DNA from: Helicobacteraceae bacterium | GTDB lineage: Bacteria > Campylobacterota > Campylobacteria > Campylobacterales > Helicobacteraceae | Assembly (NCBI GenBank): GCA_900766555.1 | Contig: CAAFVR010000023.1 | Span: 4,742-68,741 of the forward strand | Length of the DNA stretch: 64,000 nt | Reading direction: 5' to 3' | The notes under the pieces: model-generated | Database searches by the model: none | Told to the model about the DNA's origin: nothing | Seen by the model: only the letters and a program-made list of their open reading frames with translations | Position numbers and translations under genes: made by a program | Shown: one piece after another, positions 24,289 through 33,327 of the stretch | Layout: the number at the start of each line of letters is the position of its first letter | Numbering within the stretch: the first letter of the stretch is position 1

Positions 24289-25593
24289 ATGCACTTTTTG
24301 GACAAAATCTTCAAGTTAAAAGATAATGGCACAAACACAAAAACAGAGGCCATAGCCGGGCTCACCACGTTTTTGACGATGGTTTATATTGTTTTTGTAA
24401 ATCCAGCTATTTTAGGCGATGCTGGGATGGATAAGAGTGCCGTTTTTGTCACGACTTGCATAATCGCAGGACTTGGCACAATAGCACTTGGACTTTTTGC
24501 AAACATGCCAATAGCGATGGCACCAGCTCTTGGGCTTAGCCCATTTTTCGCATATGTTGTGGTAAATAAGCTTGGCTATTCATGGCAGGTTGGGATGGGC
24601 GCAGTCTTCATTGGCTGCGTGGCATTTTTACTCCTTAGTATTTTTCAGGTCCGGTATTGGATTATCTCAAATATCCCAGTTGGCTTGCGAGTTGGCATTG
24701 GGGCTGGGATCGGACTTTTTATAGCATTAATTGGCTTTCATAACATGGGCCTTGTAGTCGCAAGCCCAGCTACGATGGTTACATTGGGAGATCTGCATGA
24801 TTTCCGCATATTGCTGGGACTTTTGGGCTTTTTGGTCATAATTGTTTTGGCATATTTCCGGATCTATCAGGGTGTGCTGATATCCATTGTGGCCGTTACG
24901 ATTTTGGCCTTGATTTTTGACTCAAATATCAAATTCTCAGGCATAGTTTCGCTCCCGCCTAGCATTTCAAGCGTGGTTGGACATGTGGATATCCTAGGTG
25001 CTTTAACAAATTTTGAACTCTTTGGGATAATTTTTGCCTTCATGTTAGTTACGCTTTTTGACTCATCTGGGACGATAATTTCTGTACTCAAAAAAGCGGG
25101 TCTAGTCAGAAAAGATGGTTCTTTTCCAAATATGAAAAAGGCTCTTTTGGTGGATTCTAGTGCTACGGTTGTGGGCGCATATCTTGGCACAAGCGCACTT
25201 TCAACATATATTGAATCCGGATCTGGCGTAAGCGTAGGTGGCAAAACTGGGCTAACGGCCGTTGTTGTTGGCATTTTATTTTTGATAGCTTTATTTTTCT
25301 CTCCGCTTTTATCAATCGTGCCAACATATGCTACAGCTGGCGCGCTCGTATATGTGGGCATATTGATGGGCGGATCATTACGCAAAGTCAATTGGGATGA
25401 TATAACAGAGGCAACGCCGGCTTTTTTAACAGCTGTTATGATGCCTTTTACTTATTCAATTACTGAGGGTATTGCATTTGGCTTTATAAGTTATGTGATC
25501 TTAAAAGCACTAACCGGACGCTTTAAAGAAATCAATTTAGCTGTCTTAATCGTAGCAATATTATTTATAGTGAAATTCGCCTGGATAGGATAA
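24289..25593 (+). CDS. Purine (adenine/guanine/hypoxanthine) permease, NCS2/AzgA family
   Basis: A 434-residue inner-membrane carrier with about 12-14 membrane segments that imports purine bases with a cation. AzgA-type signatures are TEAIAGLTTFLTMVYIVFVN at the N-terminus, ANMPIAMAPALGLSPFFAY, GVGVRVGIGAG-like VGLRVGIGAGIGLFIALIG, LFDSSGTIISVLKKAG and STYIESGSGVSVGGKTGL, where the Glu and Gly residues contact the base. The usual size is 430-450. GAAAGGAAATTA precedes the ATG. It supplies bases for salvage, compatible with the deoD/deoB and guaB genes elsewhere in the window, but is not in an operon with them. Which purine is preferred cannot be told. Confidence 0.9.
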   Translation: MHFLDKIFKLKDNGTNTKTEAIAGLTTFLTMVYIVFVNPAILGDAGMDKSAVFVTTCIIAGLGTIALGLFANMPIAMAPALGLSPFFAYVVVNKLGYSWQVGMGAVFIGCVAFLLLSIFQVRYWIISNIPVGLRVGIGAGIGLFIALIGFHNMGLVVASPATMVTLGDLHDFRILLGLLGFLVIIVLAYFRIYQGVLISIVAVTILALIFDSNIKFSGIVSLPPSISSVVGHVDILGALTNFELFGIIFAFMLVTLFDSSGTIISVLKKAGLVRKDGSFPNMKKALLVDSSATVVGAYLGTSALSTYIESGSGVSVGGKTGLTAVVVGILFLIALFFSPLLSIVPTYATAGALVYVGILMGGSLRKVNWDDITEATPAFLTAVMMPFTYSITEGIAFGFISYVILKALTGRFKEINLAVLIVAILFIVKFAWIG

Positions 25594-25613
25594 TCCAGGT
25601 AAGTTAGCGAAAG

Positions 25614-26792
25614 TTAAGGCGCTGGCAATAAATTAAATACTACTACTTCGGATCTACTCCCAAGCCGCATCGGCGGCCCCCAGGTGCCAGATCCGACAGA
25701 AATATAAATAAATTCACCATCTTTAAAATCATGCATCCCGCGCACATATGGCTGCTGCAATTTCACCAAAAAATTAAAAGGGAATATCTGACCGCCATGC
25801 GTATGGCCAGATAAAACTAAATCTACTTTATATTCTGGGCTTGGAAGTGTCTTTAGATCCGTTGTGACCTTTGGTTGATGAGATAAAAGCAGCGTTGGCA
25901 AATCCTCAAAGCCGCCAAAAATGGCCTTTTTCAAATCTATTTTATATTTGCTCAAAAAGCGCTCACTCGTGTAATCTGGTATGCCGACCACATTTAAGAC
26001 GCGATTATCATTAACTTTTATGCTAACGCTTGCGTTATTTAAAATAGTCCAGCCAAATGTTTTAAGCTTATTTAAAATATTTGTGGCGCTGTGAAACATC
26101 TCATGATTACCCAAAATATAATAGATCCCATCTCTTGCGCGCAGATTTTTTAATAAATCCACCTTATCTTCAATTTCTTGGAGCCTGTAATCTATGATAT
26201 CGCCGGTTAAAACTATGGCATCTGCATTTTGAGAATTAGCAAGATTTATTACATTTTGGATATTGCGCTTTGTGCTCAAGGTATTTATGTGCAGATCTGA
26301 TATTTGGACTATCTTAAGCGGAACTTTCAGATTTTTAATGAATATATTTTGATTTACAAGCGCAATTTTCTCAAATGTACCCTTATAAATACTAAAAAAT
26401 ATGACCAAGATACTAACTATAAAAACGAGCTGTTTTATATAAGGCGCAATGTCCCAAAATCTATGCTCAGGTATAAAAATAAATGGAAAAAGCACAATAA
26501 TGTAATAACAAATTGCACCAACAAAAAGTAAAAATCCTGCACCCAAACTCACAGCCAATATGAAATCAAGCACATAAGGTAAGTGAAACTTGGAATGCAA
26601 AATAGGAAAAGTCGCGCTAAAAATTAGCAATATCAAAACAAAGGCGATGCCGCCCTTTTGCAAATTCACTCCAAAGATTTGACTTCTATAAAAGAAAGTG
26701 AAATACACCACAATGTGGATAAAAAACAAGATCCCAAAAGTGATGAAGTAGAAATAAAAGTAGTTGCTTTCTTTAGAAGCCATGAAATCCAA
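25614..26792 (-). CDS. Membrane-anchored metallophosphoesterase (YkuE/YaeI type)
   Basis: A 392-residue protein. Four membrane helices occupy residues about 12-155 and a calcineurin-like phosphoesterase domain follows. All metal-site motifs are present in order: KIVQISDLHIN, VLTGDIIDY, YILGNHEMFH and VLSGHTHGGQIF, then a conserved YVRGMHDF and VGSGTWGPPMRLGS close to the end. Family members hydrolyse phosphoester bonds in envelope lipids (UDP-diacylglucosamine pyrophosphatase activity is reported for YaeI-like enzymes) or act on unknown substrates. It is convergent with the purine permease (20 bp) and divergent from the phosphatase gene. Confidence 0.88.
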   Translation of the reverse strand: MDFMASKESNYFYFYFITFGILFFIHIVVYFTFFYRSQIFGVNLQKGGIAFVLILLIFSATFPILHSKFHLPYVLDFILAVSLGAGFLLFVGAICYYIIVLFPFIFIPEHRFWDIAPYIKQLVFIVSILVIFFSIYKGTFEKIALVNQNIFIKNLKVPLKIVQISDLHINTLSTKRNIQNVINLANSQNADAIVLTGDIIDYRLQEIEDKVDLLKNLRARDGIYYILGNHEMFHSATNILNKLKTFGWTILNNASVSIKVNDNRVLNVVGIPDYTSERFLSKYKIDLKKAIFGGFEDLPTLLLSHQPKVTTDLKTLPSPEYKVDLVLSGHTHGGQIFPFNFLVKLQQPYVRGMHDFKDGEFIYISVGSGTWGPPMRLGSRSEVVVFNLLPAP

Positions 26793-26853
26793 TCTAAGGC
26801 GTGATAAAATTATAACCTAAAAGGGCGTAATCGCTCAGAAGCAAAGAGTAGAA

Positions 26854-27291
26854 ATGAAAATTGTATTTATCTGCCTTGGGAATATTTGTCGCAGTCCTCT
26901 GGCTCATGGAATCGCGCGCAAAATAATTAAAGATAAAAATCTAGATATGCAAATAAGCTCAGCTGGCATATCCGGCTGGCACACAAATGAACCTCCACAT
27001 CATCTAAGTATAGAAGTTGCAAAAGATAATGGCATTGATATATCAGATCTGCGCTCATCCAAAGTGACGCAATATTTGGAAGCTGATTTATACATCGTAA
27101 TGGATAGTCAAAATCTAGCAGACATGCTAAACTTAGGCTTCCCAAAAGATAAGGTCAAAAAAATTGGAGACTTTGGCTTTAGCGGCAAAGATGTCGTAGA
27201 TCCGTATGGCCACGACAAAGAGACCTTTATAGAAGTCTATAAAATGCTAGAAGTTGCCACTGCAAATCTGCTAGAATACGCAAGGAAATAA
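26854..27291 (+). CDS. Low-molecular-weight protein tyrosine phosphatase
   Basis: A 145-residue cytoplasmic phosphatase. The P-loop FICLGNICRSP gives the nucleophile Cys7 and Arg13 of the CX5R signature near the N-terminus. The general-acid aspartate is in VVDPYGHDKETF near residue 113. Such enzymes reverse tyrosine phosphorylation, often of capsule or exopolysaccharide kinases, but no BY-kinase or wza-like gene is nearby. It begins a tight plus-strand run with the TerB-like gene 1 bp later, then a second membrane protein, gyrA, an exported protein and flgR. GTAGAA upstream of the ATG is a weak ribosome site. Confidence 0.93.
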   Translation: MKIVFICLGNICRSPLAHGIARKIIKDKNLDMQISSAGISGWHTNEPPHHLSIEVAKDNGIDISDLRSSKVTQYLEADLYIVMDSQNLADMLNLGFPKDKVKKIGDFGFSGKDVVDPYGHDKETFIEVYKMLEVATANLLEYARK

Positions 27292-27292
27292 G

Positions 27293-28144
27293 ATGGAATT
27301 TATACTACTTATCATAGCTGGATTTGTTGTGTACTACCTATATGTCACCTTTCAAGAATATTTGAAAAATCCACTACATAAAGACAAAACGCCGCAAAAA
27401 AGCCCATTTCTAAAAACAAAACCAGAAATCACAGAAGACGCCAAAATAATTGAGGTCAAAGCAGAAGAACTAGATAATCAAAAAAGCTTTGAAAAAAGCG
27501 AGCTTGGCGTAATATTATCCATCCTTAAAATCATCCCAAATGCCAAGGAATTATGCGATTTGCACACTAAGATATCAGATCTTGTGATTTCTCAATATTT
27601 TTCCCTGCCATATTTGAATAAATCAGCAGCCGATAAAGCAAAAGCTAAGGCCATTTTGGAATCAAAAGATAGATTTAATGTGCTAGATCTAAGCAAAGAT
27701 CTGTTAAATATCACCTATGGCGAATACAAAAAACGCTTAAAAATTATCGAATTTTTCACCATGATTTTATATATCGATGGCCAATTAAATGAATCCAAAA
27801 ATGAATTTTTACTAGATATAGCTTCAAGCTTGGAGCTTGATAATAGCGATTTTAACGCGATATATGAAAGCTTTGAAAGCGCCCTTAAAGATCCCGTGGA
27901 TTTAAAGACTACAAAAGATCTAGACAAAAATTTGGATCAAATAATTCCAAATCTCTTTTCCCAAAATATACATAGCGCAAATTTCTTGGATGCCGCATTG
28001 ATATTGCGCCAAAACACACAAAATCCGCCAATCAAAATTAAAAGAACCAGAAAGAAAAAAGAAACAGAACAAAATCCTGAAGAAGTGACAGAAGTAACAG
28101 AGCCAAAGCAAACAAAAAGCAAAACAAGAGGGAGTAAAAAATAA
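27293..28144 (+). CDS. N-terminally anchored protein with a TerB-like domain
   Basis: A 283-residue protein: one membrane helix at residues 3-20 (FILLIIAGFVVYYLYVTF), a polar linker to about 75, and then a helical region. LKIIEFFTMILYIDGQLN and LLDIASSLELDNSDF resemble the TerB/DjlA-N helical module, in which an acidic motif (here YIDGQLNE) may bind metal. The C-terminus is strongly basic and low complexity (KRTRKKKE ... KTRGSKK). It follows the tyrosine phosphatase by one base and overlaps the next start. Most of it should face the cytoplasm. I infer no reaction. Confidence 0.7.
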   Translation: MEFILLIIAGFVVYYLYVTFQEYLKNPLHKDKTPQKSPFLKTKPEITEDAKIIEVKAEELDNQKSFEKSELGVILSILKIIPNAKELCDLHTKISDLVISQYFSLPYLNKSAADKAKAKAILESKDRFNVLDLSKDLLNITYGEYKKRLKIIEFFTMILYIDGQLNESKNEFLLDIASSLELDNSDFNAIYESFESALKDPVDLKTTKDLDKNLDQIIPNLFSQNIHSANFLDAALILRQNTQNPPIKIKRTRKKKETEQNPEEVTEVTEPKQTKSKTRGSKK

Positions 28145-29172
28145 TGTCAAAAAGACTAGCCAAAACAATATTAATAATCGGATTAATAATTATCTTGCTA
28201 CTTGGAGGGGCATTTTTTTATATCTCAAATAAAACAAAAAATGATATTGAAAATGGACTAAATGAATTTGCAAATAATATTAAATCGCAAGCTTTCCCAA
28301 ATAATAACGAGCTACGCGAGGGGCTAAAAATTAATCCATTTGTATGCAAAGGCATCTTGCATATTTCATGCAAAAGTGAAGCTAGCATAACACATGAAAA
28401 TGACGTAATAATGGAAGTTAAAGATATTGAAATTGGCTTTAAAAATATAGGCCTTAACTCACTTGAGACTTACGCGAATGCAAAAATAATCCCGCCAAAA
28501 ATGCTATCAGATATAGGAAATATCGAGATCAAAACAGACAGCCTTTTAAAAATACTCGATCAAAAGCAAGGCATAATATCCACGCCTAGTAATGTAAATA
28601 TCAATATTTCTGGCACAAAAATACATCTAAATATAGATTCTGATATGCAAAATGAAAGCTTTGTAAATGAATCTATTTTTAAGCTAGCCAAAAAGTTATT
28701 TGATCCAAATAGTAGCGCTGAGAAATTGCGCATAAAATCACTAGAACTTGGCGTAGCTTTTGATAACAAAACGGCCTATCAGCGCATGGCTCAAATAATT
28801 TTATCTCCATCACATATGCCAAATCAAACTCATTTGCCAAATGAGGGCGACAAAATGCCAGATGCTCCAAATATCATGGATAATTTTGACCCATCAAAAT
28901 ATCGCGACGAAGTGACAGAGCAATCTTATGTTGGCGCTTTTTTCTTGACGCAAATTGTAGATCTAACGCCAGGCCAAATTGAAAATCTGCGAGATGCATA
29001 TGTGAAATTAATGCTAGGAGATACAAAAGAGCTAAAGATACATACTGCGCCAAAAGAACCCAAATTTTATTCTCCGCCAACAGCTGATAGTCCCGAGCAA
29101 AATATGAGCTTCCTTTTTGACATAGCTCATTATTTGAGCGAAGATTTAACAATCAAACAAATACCATTCTAA
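28144..29172 (+). CDS. Hypothetical single-pass membrane/periplasmic protein
   Basis: A 342-residue protein with an uncleaved signal-anchor at about residues 7-27 (TILIIGLIIILLLGGAFFYI) and a long periplasmic-looking domain containing two cysteines close together (PFVCKGILHISCKSEA) that could form a disulfide. The remainder is beta-rich with repeated NI/NV strands around 150-190. It vaguely resembles DUF945/YdgA-like periplasmic proteins, but I cannot assign it. It overlaps the TerB-like gene at its first base and ends 22 bp before gyrA, so it belongs to the ptp-gyrA run. Confidence 0.7.
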   Translation: MSKRLAKTILIIGLIIILLLGGAFFYISNKTKNDIENGLNEFANNIKSQAFPNNNELREGLKINPFVCKGILHISCKSEASITHENDVIMEVKDIEIGFKNIGLNSLETYANAKIIPPKMLSDIGNIEIKTDSLLKILDQKQGIISTPSNVNINISGTKIHLNIDSDMQNESFVNESIFKLAKKLFDPNSSAEKLRIKSLELGVAFDNKTAYQRMAQIILSPSHMPNQTHLPNEGDKMPDAPNIMDNFDPSKYRDEVTEQSYVGAFFLTQIVDLTPGQIENLRDAYVKLMLGDTKELKIHTAPKEPKFYSPPTADSPEQNMSFLFDIAHYLSEDLTIKQIPF

Positions 29173-29194
29173 AGATCCGGAGAACCCCAAAATA

Positions 29195-31678
29195 ATGGAA
29201 AAAAGCAATATCCTAGATATAGAAATTGTAGATTCGATAAAAGAGAGCTATCTTGATTATTCGATGAGCGTAATAATAGGGCGCGCACTCCCAGATGCAA
29301 AAGATGGCTTAAAGCCCGTACATAGGCGCATTTTACACGCTATGAATGAGCTAAATCTAGGCCCTAGATCCACTTATAAAAAATCAGCTAGGATAGTAGG
29401 CGATGTAATTGGTAAATATCATCCGCATGGCGATAGCGCCGTTTATGACGCGCTAGTCCGCATGGCGCAAGATTTCTCGATGCGCTTACCGCTAGTTGAT
29501 GGCCAAGGAAACTTCGGATCTATCGATGGCGACAATGCCGCTGCGATGCGTTATACCGAAGCCAAAATGACATTTGCTAGCGAAGAACTCCTCCAAGATA
29601 TCAATAAAGAAACCGTAGATTTCATCCCAAATTATGATGACACGCTAAAAGAACCCGAAGTTCTCCCCTCTCGCATCCCAAATCTACTTTTAAATGGTAG
29701 CTCTGGTATAGCCGTTGGTATGGCAACTTCGATACCGCCGCATAGATTAGATGAATTAATTGATGGCCTAATTTTAATGATCGATGGCGAAAGCAACAAA
29801 ACAAATAAAGATCAGATCTTTGAAGAATTGCTAGATCTGATTGAGGGGCCAGATTTCCCAACTGGCGGCATAATATTTGGTAAATCCGGCATCACAGAAG
29901 CTTATCGTACCGGCCGCGGACGCATAAAAGTGCGCGCAAAAGTGCATGTTGAAAAACATAAAAATCACGAAAGCATAATAATTGATGAAGTACCATTTCA
30001 AACCAATAAATCGCGATTAATTGAGCAAATAGCGGATCTAGCGCGCGATAAAACAATTGAGGGTATCTCAGAAGTGCGCGATGAAAGCGACAGAGAGGGC
30101 ATACGCGTAGTAATTGAGCTAAAGCGCGATGCGATGAGCGAGATAATATTAAATCATCTCTATAAATCCACTGCGATGGAAACCACCTTTGGGATAATAT
30201 TACTAGCGATTAATAATAAAGAGCCAAAGATTTTTAACCTCTTTGAGCTCTTAGAAATCTTTATAAATCATCGTAAAACAATAGTAATCCGCCGCACCAT
30301 ATACGATCTAGAAAAGGCCAAAGCGCGCATTCACATCTTAGAGGGCCTTAAAATTGCGCTAGATAATATTGATGAAGTAATAGCGCTAATAAAAGCTGCA
30401 AAAGATGTAGAAAGTGCAAAAACAGAGTTGATTGCGCGTTTTAATTTAAGCGAAATACAATCAAAAGCCATTTTAGAAATGCGCTTGCAACGCTTAACCG
30501 GCCTAGAACGCGACAAAATCGAGGCCGAATACAAAGAACTATTAATATTAATAGAAGAGCTAAATAAAATACTAAAAGACGAAAATGAGCTAAGACGCGT
30601 TATAAAAGATGAATTGCTAGATATCAAAGCGCGTTTTTCAAGCCCAAGATTAACGCAAATTGAAGAAGATTATGACAGTATCGATATCGAAGATCTAATC
30701 CCAAATGAAAGTGTCGTAGTCACAATATCGCATCGCGGCTATGTAAAGCGCACTCAGCTCAAAATTTATGAAAAGCAAAATCGCGGCGGCAAGGGCAAAA
30801 TCAGCGGAAATACGCATGATGATGATTTTATCGAGAGCTTTTTTGTGGCAAATTCGCATGACACAATAATGTTTATCACAAATAAAGGTCAGCTCTACTG
30901 GCTCAAAGTTTATAAAATCCCAGAGGCCGCGCGCACGGCAATTGGCAAGGCGATTGTTAATATGATCCCGCTAGATCCGGATGAAAAGATTATGACATTC
31001 ATAACGACAAAGGATTTTGAAGCGGATAAAAGCCTCGTATTTTTCACCAAAAATGGCATCGTAAAGCGCACAAATCTAAATGAATATCGCCACATCAGAT
31101 CTAATGGCGTTAGGGCCATCTTACTTGATGATAATGATGAACTCGTAACTGCAAGCATTATTACTGCAAAAACAAAAGAACTTTTCATCGCCACAAAGCT
31201 TGGTAAATGTATCAAATTTGGCATTGATGATGTGCGCGAAATTGGCCGCAGCGCGCGCGGTGTGCGAGGCATCGGTCTCAAAAAAGATGACTGCGTAATT
31301 GGCGCTACAACAATTGAATCAGATAATCATACGCTACTAACTGTTAGCGAACAGGGCATCGGCAAACAGACGCTAGCTTCTGAATATCGCGCGCAATCTA
31401 GATCTGGATCTGGTGTGATCGCTATGAGATTAACGGACAAAACGGGCAATCTAGTTAGCGTTTTGAGTATCCAAGATTACAGCAAAGATCTGATGATATT
31501 AACCACAAGCGGCAAGATGATTCGCGTAAGTATCGATGCTATAAAATCCGCTAGTCGCAACACAATGGGCGTCAAAATCGTAAATGTCGCTGGCGAAAAA
31601 GTAGCCTATGCTAGCATTTGCCCTAAAGAAAATGAAGATGATTTGTTTGCCGATCAAGCAAAAGAACAAGATGAATAA
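29195..31678 (+). CDS. gyrA: DNA gyrase subunit A
   Basis: An 827-residue subunit that cleaves and rejoins DNA during negative supercoiling. The N-terminal winged-helix region carries YHPHGDSAVYDALVRM; the quinolone-resistance positions are Ser81 and Asp85 here, the susceptible-type residues by comparison with E. coli Ser83/Asp87. The catalytic tyrosine lies in AAMRYTEAKM. The C-terminal beta-pinwheel contains the GyrA box as KQNRGGKGKISG, which is needed for DNA wrapping, and six blade repeats (for example GVRAILLDDNDE, GVRGIGLKKDD). The size is normal. The stop overlaps the next start, and the order gyrA / small exported protein / flgR is that of H. pylori. Confidence 0.97.
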   Translation: MEKSNILDIEIVDSIKESYLDYSMSVIIGRALPDAKDGLKPVHRRILHAMNELNLGPRSTYKKSARIVGDVIGKYHPHGDSAVYDALVRMAQDFSMRLPLVDGQGNFGSIDGDNAAAMRYTEAKMTFASEELLQDINKETVDFIPNYDDTLKEPEVLPSRIPNLLLNGSSGIAVGMATSIPPHRLDELIDGLILMIDGESNKTNKDQIFEELLDLIEGPDFPTGGIIFGKSGITEAYRTGRGRIKVRAKVHVEKHKNHESIIIDEVPFQTNKSRLIEQIADLARDKTIEGISEVRDESDREGIRVVIELKRDAMSEIILNHLYKSTAMETTFGIILLAINNKEPKIFNLFELLEIFINHRKTIVIRRTIYDLEKAKARIHILEGLKIALDNIDEVIALIKAAKDVESAKTELIARFNLSEIQSKAILEMRLQRLTGLERDKIEAEYKELLILIEELNKILKDENELRRVIKDELLDIKARFSSPRLTQIEEDYDSIDIEDLIPNESVVVTISHRGYVKRTQLKIYEKQNRGGKGKISGNTHDDDFIESFFVANSHDTIMFITNKGQLYWLKVYKIPEAARTAIGKAIVNMIPLDPDEKIMTFITTKDFEADKSLVFFTKNGIVKRTNLNEYRHIRSNGVRAILLDDNDELVTASIITAKTKELFIATKLGKCIKFGIDDVREIGRSARGVRGIGLKKDDCVIGATTIESDNHTLLTVSEQGIGKQTLASEYRAQSRSGSGVIAMRLTDKTGNLVSVLSIQDYSKDLMILTTSGKMIRVSIDAIKSASRNTMGVKIVNVAGEKVAYASICPKENEDDLFADQAKEQDE

Positions 31679-32138
31679 AATAAGCATAGGCCCTCTCCTC
31701 TTATTTTTTAGTTATGCTATTGCTAATCCCTCCATTTCTACGCCGCAAAATGATCTCTTGAGCGAAACCTCAAGGGATGCCAATTTCATAATCTCATATT
31801 CATTTTTAGTTAAAAATGAAATCCCATATGGCGAAAAATACAATGTCTCAAAACCTATTATTAAAAAGCCATTAAAGCAGATTAAGTCATGTGAAATTGA
31901 TATAAGAGCTAGCCAAGAAATCACAGATGACGAAGGCTATCTTGTAGAATCGCTACTTAAGTTTTATAAAAATGAAGTGATAGAATGCCTCCAAAGCGCT
32001 GATGTTCACATCAGATCTGATGAATTAAGCAAAAATGGCGCAATAAAATCCAAAACATTAATGCAAATCCCCCCAACTCGCGTAAATGCCTATATAGATA
32101 ATGGCTTTTTAATAATGCAATTTGAAGGAGAGAGATGA
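31671..32138 (+). CDS. Small exported protein between gyrA and flgR
   Basis: A 155-residue protein from the ATG at 31671, which overlaps the end of gyrA. A signal peptide MNKISIGPLLLFFSYAIA precedes NPSIST. The mature part has one pair of cysteines (IKSCEIDIRA, VIECLQSADV) and ends with an FEGER motif next to the flgR start. Orthologues sit in the same place in H. pylori and, as an annotated lipoprotein or hypothetical, beside flgR in C. jejuni. Function unknown. A longer reading from 31608 would lie inside gyrA and has no better ribosome site. The conserved link to flgR suggests a flagellar or envelope role, by position only. Confidence 0.8.
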   Translation: MNKISIGPLLLFFSYAIANPSISTPQNDLLSETSRDANFIISYSFLVKNEIPYGEKYNVSKPIIKKPLKQIKSCEIDIRASQEITDDEGYLVESLLKFYKNEVIECLQSADVHIRSDELSKNGAIKSKTLMQIPPTRVNAYIDNGFLIMQFEGER

Positions 32139-33304
32139 AAGTTGCAATAATTGAAGATGACATAAATATGCGAAAGAGCCTTGAGCTCTTTTTCTCCGAT
32201 ATAAAAGATCTAGAAATTGTGAGTTTCAAAAGCCCCAAAGATGCGCTAAAAGCGCTTGATAGCAGTTTTGAGCTCGTAATTACAGATATCAATATGCCGC
32301 AAATGGATGGCTTAACTTTTTTAAAAGAGCTAGATGGTAAATTCGAAGCGATCATAATAACTGGCAATGCGACGCTTAGTAAAGCGATCGATTCACTGCG
32401 ACTTGGCGTTAGAGATTTTTTCCAAAAGCCTTTCAGTCCGGATCTACTGCTTGAGGCCATTTATCGCGCCAAAAAAGAACGCTCAAAACGTGAAGAATTC
32501 GCCAAAACTGCATCAAAAACCAATGTGCCAAAAAATGCGACAAAGGGGGCAAAGCATAATTTCATAGCGCAAAGCAAGGCGCTAGAGCATTGCCAAGATC
32601 TAGCGTTAAAAGTTGCCAAAACTGATGCTTCCGTGCTTTTGTTGGGCGAATCTGGCGTGGGTAAAGAAGTTTTTGCAAATTTTATACATAATAATTCTCC
32701 GCGCAAAGATGCGCCATTTATCGCATTAAATATGGCGGCAATACCAGAGCATTTATTAGAATCTGAACTTTTTGGCTTTGAAAAAGGCGCTTTTACAGAT
32801 GCGAGTGCGCAAAAAATTGGATTATTAGAGCTTGCAAATAAAGGCAGCTTATTTTTAGATGAAATTGGTGAAATGCCGCTTTTATTGCAAGCCAAGCTTT
32901 TGCGCGTGCTGCAAGAGCGCGAGTTTATGCGCCTTGGCGGGAATAAAATGATCAAAATTGATGTACGTTTTATTTCCGCTACAAATGCAAATATGAGCGA
33001 AAAAATTAAAAATAAAGAATTTAGAGAAGATCTATTTTTCCGCCTGCAAACTGTGCCACTTTTCATACCGCCATTGCGCGAGCGCAAAGATGAGATATTG
33101 GATCTAGCAAATTGGCGCTTGGAAGTCTGCGCTAAAGAATATGGCTTTAATAAAACGCTTAGTAAAGATGCCAAAGATGCACTTTTAAAATATGCCTGGC
33201 ATGGCAATGTGCGCGAACTCATAAGCGTAATTGAGCGCGCTGTAATATTAAGCAACACAGATGTGATCACATCAAAAGATCTATTTCTTGAGCCAAGATT
33301 TTGA
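32135..33304 (+). CDS. flgR: Sigma-54-dependent flagellar response regulator FlgR
   Basis: An NtrC-type activator, the partner of FlgS, that switches on the RpoN (middle) flagellar genes. The receiver domain (1-115) has the phosphoacceptor Asp51 in LVITDINMPQMDG. The AAA+ domain has Walker A LGESGVGKEVFA, Walker B GSLFLDEIGEMP, the sigma-54 contact loop as EKGAFTDASAQKIG (GAFTDA rather than GAFTGA) and LWHGNVREL-like YAWHGNVREL. The protein stops right after the AAA+ lid at about residue 389, with no Fis-type helix-turn-helix, as in Helicobacter FlgR, so it must act without sequence-specific DNA binding. It overlaps the preceding gene by 4 bp. Confidence 0.93.
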   Translation: MKVAIIEDDINMRKSLELFFSDIKDLEIVSFKSPKDALKALDSSFELVITDINMPQMDGLTFLKELDGKFEAIIITGNATLSKAIDSLRLGVRDFFQKPFSPDLLLEAIYRAKKERSKREEFAKTASKTNVPKNATKGAKHNFIAQSKALEHCQDLALKVAKTDASVLLLGESGVGKEVFANFIHNNSPRKDAPFIALNMAAIPEHLLESELFGFEKGAFTDASAQKIGLLELANKGSLFLDEIGEMPLLLQAKLLRVLQEREFMRLGGNKMIKIDVRFISATNANMSEKIKNKEFREDLFFRLQTVPLFIPPLRERKDEILDLANWRLEVCAKEYGFNKTLSKDAKDALLKYAWHGNVRELISVIERAVILSNTDVITSKDLFLEPRF

Positions 33305-33327
33305 GATTTTGATTTTAAGGAGACAAA

